Assembly (NCBI GenBank): GCA_001724315.1
Contig: MEEC01000196.1
Coordinates: forward strand, 1-5,443
Source: Lautropia sp. SCN 70-15
GTDB taxonomy: Bacteria; Pseudomonadota; Gammaproteobacteria; Burkholderiales; Burkholderiaceae_E
Reading direction: 5' to 3'
Length of the DNA: 5,443 bases
Shown piece by piece: positions 1-5,031 of this stretch. The notes beneath the pieces were generated by a model, which worked only from the letters and a program-made list of their open reading frames with translations, had not been told where the DNA came from and did not search any database. A program made the translations under genes and the position numbers. The number at the start of each line of letters is the position of its first letter. The stretch's first letter is position 1.

Positions 1-4
1 AGCG

Positions 5-787
5 ATGAACGGTTCGCTCCTCGCCCCGCTGGGCCTGCTGATGGACTTCCTCGTGTCGGTCGGACAGGCCACCCGCTTCTTCCTGCGGCTGTGCCTGCTG
101 GGCTTGGCCTCGCTGCGCCGCCCGCGGCTGGTGATCGACCAGGTCCACTTCATCGGCAACTACTCGCTGTCGATCATCCTGGTCTCGGGGCTGCTGATCG
201 GTTTCGTGCTGGGCCTGCAGGGCTACTACACGCTGCGCCGCTACGGTTCCGAAGAGGCGCTGGGCCTGCTGGTCACGCTGTCGCTGGTGCGCGAGCTCGG
301 GCCGGTGGTCACCGCGCTGCTCTTCGCCGGGCGCGCCGGCACCTCGCTCACCGCCGAGGTCGGCCTGATGAAGGCCGGCGAGCAGCTCGACGCCATGGAG
401 ATGATGGCGGTCGACCCGGTCGAGCGGGTGCTCGCGCCGCGCTTCCTGGCGGCGGTCTTCTGCATGCCGCTGCTGGCCGCGCTGTTCTCGGCGCTGGGCG
501 TGCTGGGCGGCTACCTGGTCGGCGTCGAGATGATCGGCGTCGACGCGGGCGCCTTCTGGTCGCAGATGCAGGATGGCGTCGACTGGCTGAACGACGTCGG
601 CAACGGCGTCATCAAGAGCATCGTGTTCGGGTTCACCGTGGCCTTCGTGGCGCTGTTCGTGGGCTACAAGGCCAAGGCAACGCCCGAGGGGGTGGCGCGG
701 GCCACGACCACGACCGTGGTCGCCGCTTCGCTGGCGATTCTGGGGCTCGACTTCATCATGACCGCCCTGATGTTCAACACCAACTGA
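5..787 (+). CDS. mlaE: MlaE, inner-membrane permease of the Mla phospholipid transporter
   Basis: This is the integral membrane subunit of the MlaFEDB ABC transporter, which moves phospholipid between the inner membrane and the periplasmic carrier MlaC. The 260-residue length equals that of E. coli MlaE. Family hallmarks are visible: an N-terminal amphipathic stretch (residues about 10-35), a hydrophobic segment at about 54-75, and the conserved core at about 95-138 with RELGPV, AGRAGTSLTAE and EQLDAMEMM. Further hydrophobic segments lie at about 146-175 and 203-222. The C-terminal signature ATPEGVARATT at 225-235 precedes a last membrane helix. The gene begins at the fifth base of the window. 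Its ATGA start would allow a four-base overlap with an upstream stop, as expected if mlaF ends there, but only four upstream bases are visible, so neither mlaF nor a ribosome binding site can be confirmed. Identification is very secure; the exact start is slightly less so. Confidence 0.97.
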   Translation: MNGSLLAPLGLLMDFLVSVGQATRFFLRLCLLGLASLRRPRLVIDQVHFIGNYSLSIILVSGLLIGFVLGLQGYYTLRRYGSEEALGLLVTLSLVRELGPVVTALLFAGRAGTSLTAEVGLMKAGEQLDAMEMMAVDPVERVLAPRFLAAVFCMPLLAALFSALGVLGGYLVGVEMIGVDAGAFWSQMQDGVDWLNDVGNGVIKSIVFGFTVAFVALFVGYKAKATPEGVARATTTTVVAASLAILGLDFIMTALMFNTN

Positions 788-791
788 GGCC

Positions 792-827
792 GGCGGCAAA
801 AGTGGTTGGCGGCAAATGGGAACCCAT
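792..827 (+). repeat. Short direct repeat and small palindrome in the mlaE-mlaD gap
   Basis: The 54-base gap between mlaE and mlaD (788-841) is the longest non-coding stretch in the window. It holds two copies of GGCGGCAAA at 792-800 and 808-816, a 16-base period. The palindrome ATGGG-AA-CCCAT follows at 816-827, just before the mlaD ribosome binding site. No T-run follows, so this is not a factor-independent terminator. A role as an mRNA processing or translation-tuning element is only a guess, and chance is possible for repeats this short. Confidence 0.5.
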
Positions 828-829
828 CT

Positions 830-833
830 GGAG
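830..833 (+). promoter_or_regulatory. Ribosome binding site of mlaD
   Basis: GGAG lies eight bases before the ATG at 842. This decides the start of mlaD: an in-frame TTG at 806 would add twelve residues that do not look like an MlaD N-terminus and has no comparable site before it. Confidence 0.8.
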
Positions 834-841
834 ATGATTCG

Positions 842-1309
842 ATGAAACGTTCGGGAGTCGACCTCCTCGTCGGCCTGTTCGTGCTGCTCGGCTTCGCCGC
901 GCTGGTCTTCCTGGCCCTGCGCGCCGGCAACATGAGCAGCGCCGTGGGCCTGGGCCCGACCTACCAGGCCTCGGCCCAGTTCGACAACATCGGCGGCCTG
1001 AAGCCGCGCGCCGCGGTGCGCAGCGCAGGGGTGGTGGTCGGCCGGGTCGCGTCGATCGCCTTCGACGATCAGAGCTACCGGGCCACCGTGGTGCTGGCGC
1101 TCGACGCCCGCTACAAGTTCCCCAAGGACAGCTCCGCGAAGATCCTCACCTCGGGCCTGCTCGGCGAGCAGTACATCGGCCTCGAGCCGGGCGGCGACAC
1201 CGAGATGCTGGCGGGCGGCGACACGATCCAGCTGACCCAGTCGGCGGTCGTCCTCGAGAACCTGATCGGCCAGTTCCTGTACGGCAAGGCCGCGGAAGGA
1301 GGCAACTGA
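842..1309 (+). CDS. mlaD: MlaD, MCE-domain substrate-binding subunit of the Mla transporter
   Basis: MlaD is anchored in the inner membrane and forms a hexameric MCE ring in the periplasm through which phospholipid passes between MlaE and MlaC. The 155-residue protein starts with a short charged cytoplasmic tip (MKRSGVDLL). A single transmembrane anchor follows at about 8-27, and the MCE domain spans about 38-118. Conserved features include DNIGGLKPRAAVRSAGV (48-64) and ILTSGLLGEQYIGLEPGG (101-118). The C-terminal helix ends in LENLIGQFLYGK, close to the E. coli sequence, but the protein then stops. E. coli MlaD is about 183 residues and has an extra low-complexity tail, so this is a short-tailed version and not a truncation. 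The stop overlaps the mlaA start by one base (TGATG). The ATG at 842 is chosen for its ribosome binding site and typical first residues. Confidence 0.96.
   Translation: MKRSGVDLLVGLFVLLGFAALVFLALRAGNMSSAVGLGPTYQASAQFDNIGGLKPRAAVRSAGVVVGRVASIAFDDQSYRATVVLALDARYKFPKDSSAKILTSGLLGEQYIGLEPGGDTEMLAGGDTIQLTQSAVVLENLIGQFLYGKAAEGGN
1296..1302 (+). promoter_or_regulatory. Strong ribosome binding site of mlaA
   Basis: AAGGAGG, a full match to the Shine-Dalgarno consensus, ends six bases before the mlaA ATG at 1309. It lies inside the last codons of mlaD. It is the strongest such site in the window, suggesting that mlaA, encoding an abundant lipoprotein, is translated well in its own right. Confidence 0.85.
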
Positions 1310-2055
1310 TGGACACCGATCGCGCACGCGGCGGCTGGCGGCTCGCGCTCGCCGCGGTGCTGCTCGCGCTCGCGGGCTGCGCCACCACGGCGGGCGGCGG
1401 GGCGGGTGATGGCGATCCGTCCGCCCGCGCCGATCCCTTCGAGTCCTTCAACCGATCGGTCTTCGCCTTCAACGACGCGGTCGACCAGGCGGTGCTCAAG
1501 CCCGTTGCCAAGGGCTACGAGGCGGTCGTGCCGCGCCCGGCCCGCGACATGGTGGGCAACTTCTTCGGCAACCTGGCCGACCTCTGGACCGCGGCCAACC
1601 AGCTCCTGCAGGGCAAGCCGGCCGAGGCCTTCTCCGACCTGTCGCGATTCGTCGTCAACACCACCTTCGGCTTCGGCGGCATCGCCGACGTGGCCAGCGA
1701 GATGGGCTTCGAGAAGCACGACGAGGACTTCGGCCAGACGCTCGGCGTGTGGGGCGTGCCGTCGGGCCCCTACCTGGTGCTTCCGCTGCTCGGTCCGTCG
1801 AGCTTTCGCGACGCGCCGGCCCGCGGGCTCGACATGGTCGCCGATCCGCTCAACGAGATCGGCTCGCGCGGCCAGGCGAACAACCTCTGGCTGACCCGCC
1901 TGATCGATGGCCGGGCCCGGCTGTTCCCGGCCGAGCGCGTGCTCGAGGGCGCCGCGCTCGACAAGTACAGCTTCACCCGCGACGCCTGGCTGCAACGCCG
2001 GCGCAACCAGGTCCACGACGGTAATCCGCCCATGGATTACGACGACGAAGACTGA
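1309..2055 (+). CDS. mlaA: MlaA (VacJ) outer-membrane lipoprotein
   Basis: MlaA sits in the outer membrane, in E. coli together with OmpF/OmpC trimers, and removes phospholipid from the outer leaflet to pass it to MlaC. The 248-residue protein opens with a lipoprotein signal peptide: basic residues, a hydrophobic core, and lipobox LAGC with the lipidated cysteine at 24. Residue 25 is Ala, not Asp, which fits sorting to the outer membrane by Lol. A Gly-rich linker (28-40) leads to the MlaA domain at about 42-222. Signatures include DPFESFNRSVFAFND (42-56), the NTTFGFGGIAD segment near 117-127, and EDFGQTLGVWGVPSGPY followed by LPLLGPSSFRD (139-168). The C-terminus is acidic (DYDDED). Length is close to the 251 residues of E. 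coli MlaA. Unlike in E. coli, the gene lies inside the mla operon, between mlaD and mlaC, a layout known from Burkholderiales. Confidence 0.96.
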   Translation: MDTDRARGGWRLALAAVLLALAGCATTAGGGAGDGDPSARADPFESFNRSVFAFNDAVDQAVLKPVAKGYEAVVPRPARDMVGNFFGNLADLWTAANQLLQGKPAEAFSDLSRFVVNTTFGFGGIADVASEMGFEKHDEDFGQTLGVWGVPSGPYLVLPLLGPSSFRDAPARGLDMVADPLNEIGSRGQANNLWLTRLIDGRARLFPAERVLEGAALDKYSFTRDAWLQRRRNQVHDGNPPMDYDDED

Positions 2056-2070
2056 CGGTCTCGCGCACAC

Positions 2071-2076
2071 AAGGAG
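2071..2076 (+). promoter_or_regulatory. Ribosome binding site of mlaC
   Basis: AAGGAG lies six bases before the ATG at 2083, within the 27-base gap after mlaA. It supports that ATG as the start, which also places a signal peptide exactly at the N-terminus. Confidence 0.85.
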
Positions 2077-2082
2077 AAAACG

Positions 2083-2715
2083 ATGCTCGCAAGATTCCTC
2101 TCGCTCCTCGCGATCCTCGCCGCGACGGCCTTCGGCGCCGGCGCCTCGCCGGCCGTCGCCTCGGGCACGCCGGACGCGCTGATCCAGAAGGTCGGCACCG
2201 AGATGATCGAACGGATCAAGGCCGACAAGGCGATCCAGGGCGGCGACTTCCAGAGGCTGTCGGCGCTGGTCGACGAGCTGGTGATGCCGCACGTGAACTT
2301 CCAGCGCATGACCGCGCTGGCGGCCGGCCGCTGGTGGCGGCAGGCGACGCCCGAGCAGCAAAAGCAGCTGATGGACGAGTTCCGCATCATGCTGCTGCGC
2401 ACCTATTCCGGCGCGCTCGCCTCGGTCGAGGACCAGAGCATCAGGATGAAGCCGATGCGCGCCGCGGCCGACGCGACCGACGTGATCGTGCGCAGCGAGA
2501 TCGTGCAGCCGCGCGGCGAGCCGATCCAGCTCGACTATCGCCTGCACAAGGTCGACTCCGACTGGAAGATCTACGACGTCAACGTGCTGGGGGTGTGGCT
2601 GGTGGAGACCTACCGCACCCAGTTCGGCCAGGAGGCGGCCCGCAACGGCGTCGACGGGCTGATCAAGAGCCTGGCCGACAAGAACCGGCAGTTCGACCCC
2701 AACAAGAAGTCCTGA
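2083..2715 (+). CDS. mlaC: MlaC, periplasmic phospholipid-binding shuttle
   Basis: MlaC is the soluble periplasmic carrier that moves phospholipid between the MlaA complex and MlaFEDB. The 210-residue product has a Sec signal peptide of about 26 residues: Arg at 4, a Leu/Ala-rich core, and a likely cleavage after AVA at 24-26. The mature protein is an MlaC/Ttg2D domain. Recognisable parts are MPHVNFQRMTALAAGRWWR (68-86) followed by TPEQQ, LLRTYSGAL at 104-112, the central region DATDVIVRSEI (130-140), and WKIYDVNVLGVWLVETYR (161-178), which is the most diagnostic stretch of the family. Length matches E. coli MlaC (about 211). The gene follows mlaA by 27 bases and precedes mlaB by five. Nothing looks broken. 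Confidence 0.96.
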   Translation: MLARFLSLLAILAATAFGAGASPAVASGTPDALIQKVGTEMIERIKADKAIQGGDFQRLSALVDELVMPHVNFQRMTALAAGRWWRQATPEQQKQLMDEFRIMLLRTYSGALASVEDQSIRMKPMRAAADATDVIVRSEIVQPRGEPIQLDYRLHKVDSDWKIYDVNVLGVWLVETYRTQFGQEAARNGVDGLIKSLADKNRQFDPNKKS

Positions 2716-2720
2716 CGCCG

Positions 2721-3032
2721 ATGTACCGATTCCCGGCCGAGGTCGACCACGCGGTCGCCAACCAGGTCCTGGCCGCGGCCGTCGCGGCGCAGGACGGGCC
2801 CGAGCGGGTCTACGACCTGTCCGCCTGCGAGCACTTCGACTCGTCGCTGGTCGCGCTGCTGCTCGAGCTGGCGCGCGGCGCCCAGGCGGCCGGCGCGTCG
2901 GCGCGCTTCGAGGGCGCCGGCGAGAAGCTGCTGAAGCTCGCCGGGCTGTACGGCGTCGGCGCGCTGCTCTTCGGCCCGGCCATCCGGGCCGCCGGCGGCG
3001 CGGGCGCGCCGATTGCCGGAGCCGGCGCATGA
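2721..3032 (+). CDS. mlaB: MlaB-like STAS-domain protein
   Basis: MlaB is a cytoplasmic STAS protein that binds the ATPase MlaF and is needed for assembly and activity of the MlaFEDB complex. The 103-residue product has the STAS pattern: a first strand region (1-8), YDLSACEHFDSSLVALLLEL at 31-50, and a second half containing ARFEGAGEKLLKLAGLYGV at 61-79. E. coli MlaB has the conserved pair Asp-Thr at 51-52 at the head of the central helix. Here the equivalent appears to be Asp40-Ser41, which keeps the hydroxyl. Residues 89-103 form a Gly/Ala-rich tail not expected from the E. coli protein. No clear Shine-Dalgarno site precedes the ATG, and the mlaC stop lies only five bases upstream, so translation is probably coupled to mlaC. 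The stop overlaps the next start by four bases (ATGA). Confidence 0.88.
   Translation: MYRFPAEVDHAVANQVLAAAVAAQDGPERVYDLSACEHFDSSLVALLLELARGAQAAGASARFEGAGEKLLKLAGLYGVGALLFGPAIRAAGGAGAPIAGAGA
2972..2991 (+). repeat. GC-only 8-bp hairpin near the 3' end of mlaB
   Basis: CGGCCCGG at 2972-2979 pairs perfectly with CCGGGCCG at 2984-2991 around a four-base CCAT loop. It lies inside the mlaB coding region, about 40 bases before the start of the ABC ATPase gene. There is no T-run after it, so it is not an intrinsic terminator. It could tune mRNA stability or coupling into the downstream genes, but such stems also arise by chance in very GC-rich DNA. Confidence 0.5.
3018..3021 (+). promoter_or_regulatory. 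Ribosome binding site of the ABC ATPase gene
   Basis: GGAG lies seven bases before the ATG at 3029 and sits inside the end of mlaB. Together with the ATGA overlap it supports this start and translational coupling to mlaB. Confidence 0.65.
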
Positions 3033-3979
3033 GCGCGGCGATCGAGATCGCCTCGGTCGTCAAGCGCTACGGCAGCTTCGAGGCCCTGCGCGGCGTTTCG
3101 CTCTCGATCCGAGAAGGCGAGTTCTTCGGGCTGCTCGGGCCCAACGGCGCCGGCAAGACCACGCTGATCTCGATCGTGGCCGGCCTCAGCCGGCCCGATT
3201 CCGGCGAGGTGCGGGTCATGGGGCACGAGGTGTCAGCCGACTATCGCGCCGCCCGCCGCGCCCTGGGCGTGGTGCCCCAGGAGCTGGTCTTCGATCCCTT
3301 CTTCACGGTCCGCGAGACGCTGCGGATCACGTCGGGCTACTACGGCATCCGCCGCAACGACGACTGGATCGACGAGATCCTCGCCCACCTCGACCTGAGC
3401 GGCAAGGCCGACTCGAACATGCGCGCGCTGTCGGGCGGCATGAAGCGGCGGGTCCTGGTGGCGCAGGCGCTGGTTCACCGGCCGCCGGTGATCGTGCTCG
3501 ACGAGCCGACCGCGGGCGTCGACGTGGAGCTGCGCCAGACGCTGTGGCAGTTCATCCGCCGGCTGAACCGCGACGGGCACACGATCGTGCTGACCACGCA
3601 CTATCTCGAGGAAGCGCAGGAGCTGTGCGGCCGGATCGCGATGCTCAAGCAGGGTCAGGTGGTGGCGCTCGACGACACCAGCGCGCTGCTGCGCCGCTTC
3701 GCCGGCGGCAGGCTGCAGCTCGCGCTGTCGGGCGCGCCCTTGCCGGAGGCGCTCGCGCCCCTGCGCCTCGACGAGGGCGGGCAGGCCGGTCAGCCCGCCG
3801 GCCCGTCTGGCGAGCCGGCGGGCCTGCCGCAGAAGCTCGCGTTGCGCGTCGACGACTACGCCGGGATCGAAGGCATCCTGGCCGCGCTGCGCGAGGGCGG
3901 CTGCCGCATCGACGAGATGGAACTGCAGCACGCCGACCTGGAAGACGTGTTCGTCCAGATCATGAAAGACAACCGCTGA
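3029..3979 (+). CDS. ABC transporter ATPase, YadG type
   Basis: This is the nucleotide-binding subunit of an ABC-2 type (exporter-like) transporter and pairs with the permease encoded next. All catalytic motifs are intact in the 316-residue product: Walker A GPNGAGKT at 37-44 (Lys43), Q-loop Gln84 in VVPQE, signature LSGGM at 134-138, Walker B VIVLDEP at 154-160 with catalytic Glu159, D-loop AGVD at 162-165, and switch His191. The pattern from Walker A through TTHYLEEA closely follows E. coli YadG as I recall it, and the C-terminus (DLEDVFVQIM) matches the YadG tail. It is not MlaF, which is expected upstream of mlaE. Odd feature: residues about 250-267 form a Gly/Pro/Ala-rich stretch that YadG lacks, encoded by an inverted repeat. 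The start overlaps the mlaB stop by four bases. Substrate unknown; E. coli YadG/YadH are also uncharacterised to my knowledge. Confidence 0.93.
   Translation: MSAAIEIASVVKRYGSFEALRGVSLSIREGEFFGLLGPNGAGKTTLISIVAGLSRPDSGEVRVMGHEVSADYRAARRALGVVPQELVFDPFFTVRETLRITSGYYGIRRNDDWIDEILAHLDLSGKADSNMRALSGGMKRRVLVAQALVHRPPVIVLDEPTAGVDVELRQTLWQFIRRLNRDGHTIVLTTHYLEEAQELCGRIAMLKQGQVVALDDTSALLRRFAGGRLQLALSGAPLPEALAPLRLDEGGQAGQPAGPSGEPAGLPQKLALRVDDYAGIEGILAALREGGCRIDEMELQHADLEDVFVQIMKDNR
3793..3823 (+). repeat. 10-bp inverted repeat inside the ABC ATPase gene
   Basis: GCCCGCCGGC at 3793-3802 is perfectly repeated in reverse complement as GCCGGCGGGC at 3814-3823, with an 11-base loop. A second complementary pair, GGCAGGCC at 3780-3787 and GGCCTGCC at 3821-3828, overlaps the right arm and offers an alternative fold. 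The region encodes the Gly/Pro/Ala-rich insert of the ATPase, in frame. It may be the trace of a small palindromic insertion or a low-complexity expansion. Confidence 0.65.
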
Positions 3980-3992
3980 AGGCCCGCGCCCG

Positions 3993-4769
3993 ATGTCCAT
4001 GGAACGCTTCTCCCCGGCCGGTTTCGCGACGCTGTTTCGCAAGGAGCTGCTGCGCTTCGCCAAGGTCAGCTTCCAGACGATCGCCTCGCCGGTCATGACC
4101 TCGATGCTGTACCTGCTGATCTTCGGCCACGTGCTCGAGGACCGGGTCCAGGTCTTCGAGAACGTCGGCTACACCTCGTTCCTGATCCCCGGCCTGGTCA
4201 TGATGTCGGTGCTGCAGAACTCGTTCGCGAACACCTCGTCTTCGCTGATCCAGAGCAAGATCACCGGCAACATCGTCTTCGTGCTGCTGCCGCCGCTCTC
4301 GCACCTCGAGATCTTCGGCGCCTACGTGCTGGCGGCCATGGTGCGCGGCATGGTCGTGGGGCTGGGGGTGTTCGCGATCACCGCCTGGTTCGTCGACCTG
4401 AACTACCACGCGCCGGGCTGGATCCTGCTGTTCGCGCTGCTGGGCAGCGCGATCCTCGGTACAATGGGCCTGATCGGTGGGATCTGGGCCGACAAGTTCG
4501 ACCAGATCGCCGCGTTCCAGAACTTCATCGTGATGCCGCTCACCTTCCTGGCCGGCGTCTTCTATTCGGTGAAGTCGCTGCCGGACTTCTGGCAGACGGT
4601 CTCCCACCTGAACCCGTTCTTCTACATGGTCGACGGCTTCCGCTACGGCTTCTTCGGCGTGTCCGACGTGCCGCCCGCGGTGAGCCTCGCGATCGTCGCC
4701 GTCACGCTCGCCGCCGTGTCGGCGCTGGCGCTGCAGATGCTGCGCTCGGGCTACAAGCTGCGGCACTGA
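3993..4769 (+). CDS. ABC-2 type transporter permease, YadH type
   Basis: This is the membrane subunit partnering the preceding ATPase. The 258-residue protein has an N-terminal coupling region (RKELLRFAKVSFQTI, 16-30) and hydrophobic segments at about 32-46, 61-76, 107-133, 142-165, 176-192 and 228-249, giving the six helices usual for ABC-2 permeases. Conserved stretches include FLIPGLVMMSVLQNSFAN (63-80), MPLTFLAGVFYSVKSLP (181-197) and SHLNPFFYMVDGFRYGF (204-220). The latter two are very close to the E. coli YadH equivalents as I recall them. It follows the ATPase by 13 bases. An AAGG at 3979-3982 favours the ATG at 3993 over a second in-frame ATG at 3999, but the site is weak. Such permeases commonly export lipids, polysaccharide precursors or drugs. 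Its place after mla suggests an envelope role, which is inference. Confidence 0.92.
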   Translation: MSMERFSPAGFATLFRKELLRFAKVSFQTIASPVMTSMLYLLIFGHVLEDRVQVFENVGYTSFLIPGLVMMSVLQNSFANTSSSLIQSKITGNIVFVLLPPLSHLEIFGAYVLAAMVRGMVVGLGVFAITAWFVDLNYHAPGWILLFALLGSAILGTMGLIGGIWADKFDQIAAFQNFIVMPLTFLAGVFYSVKSLPDFWQTVSHLNPFFYMVDGFRYGFFGVSDVPPAVSLAIVAVTLAAVSALALQMLRSGYKLRH

Positions 4770-4789
4770 AGCTTTCACGGATATCCGAC

Positions 4790-5029
4790 ATGCCGACTCC
4801 CGACGACCTGCGCGGCTGGATCGCCGCCGGACTCGAGTGCGACCGCCTCGAAGTCAGCGGCGATGGCCGCCACTTCGAGGCCCTGATCGTGTCGCCGCTG
4901 TTCGAGGGCAAGCGCCCGGTGCAGCGCCACCAGCTCGTCTACCGCGTGCTCGGCGAGCGCATGCGCGAGGAAGTCCACGCGCTGTCGATGAAGACCCTGA
5001 CGCCCGACGAGTACGCGCGGGGCGACTGA
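4790..5029 (+). CDS. BolA family protein, IbaG-like
   Basis: BolA-family proteins partner with monothiol glutaredoxins in iron-sulfur cluster handling, and E. coli IbaG (YrbA) has been linked to acid stress. The 79-residue product has the single BolA fold: VSGDGRHFEALIVSPLFEG at 22-40, RHQLVYRVL at 46-54, and the C-terminal HALSMKTLTPDEYA at 63-76. The near-invariant family histidine is His63; His28 and His47 are further candidate ligands, and a cysteine is at 17. The DG-HF pattern and the place directly before murA match E. coli ibaG, which also sits between the mla genes and murA. It starts 20 bases after the permease stop without a strong ribosome binding site, and ends two bases before murA. 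Family assignment is secure; the choice of IbaG over another BolA paralogue rests mainly on context. Confidence 0.92.
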   Translation: MPTPDDLRGWIAAGLECDRLEVSGDGRHFEALIVSPLFEGKRPVQRHQLVYRVLGERMREEVHALSMKTLTPDEYARGD

Positions 5030-5031
5030 GC

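Noticed and set aside
1..8. End of mlaF overlapping the mlaE start
   Set aside because: A TGA at 6-8 in an ATGA context would fit an upstream stop, and mlaF is expected there, but four upstream bases cannot support a gene call.
806..841. TTG start for mlaD twelve codons upstream
   Set aside because: The added residues precede the typical MlaD N-terminus, and the GGAG site at 830-833 lies in the right place for the ATG at 842.
1111..3063. A 650-codon open frame on the minus strand opposite mlaD to mlaB
   Set aside because: Its translation is Arg/Ala/Gly/Pro-rich with no recognisable domain and lies exactly opposite four well-identified genes. Long antisense frames are expected in very GC-rich DNA with G/C third positions.
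3013..4098. A 361-codon plus-strand frame overlapping the ABC ATPase gene
   Set aside because: It is an Arg/Ala/Pro-rich alternative frame of the ATPase gene, which has all its motifs in the other frame.
3960..4778. A 272-codon minus-strand open frame opposite the permease gene
   Set aside because: The product is a His/Arg/Gln/Glu-rich shadow of the permease codons with no family resemblance.
4770..4789. Terminator or promoter in the 20-base gap before the BolA gene
   Set aside because: There is no stem-loop with a T-run and no promoter-like hexamer pair. The short spacing is best read as continuing operon.
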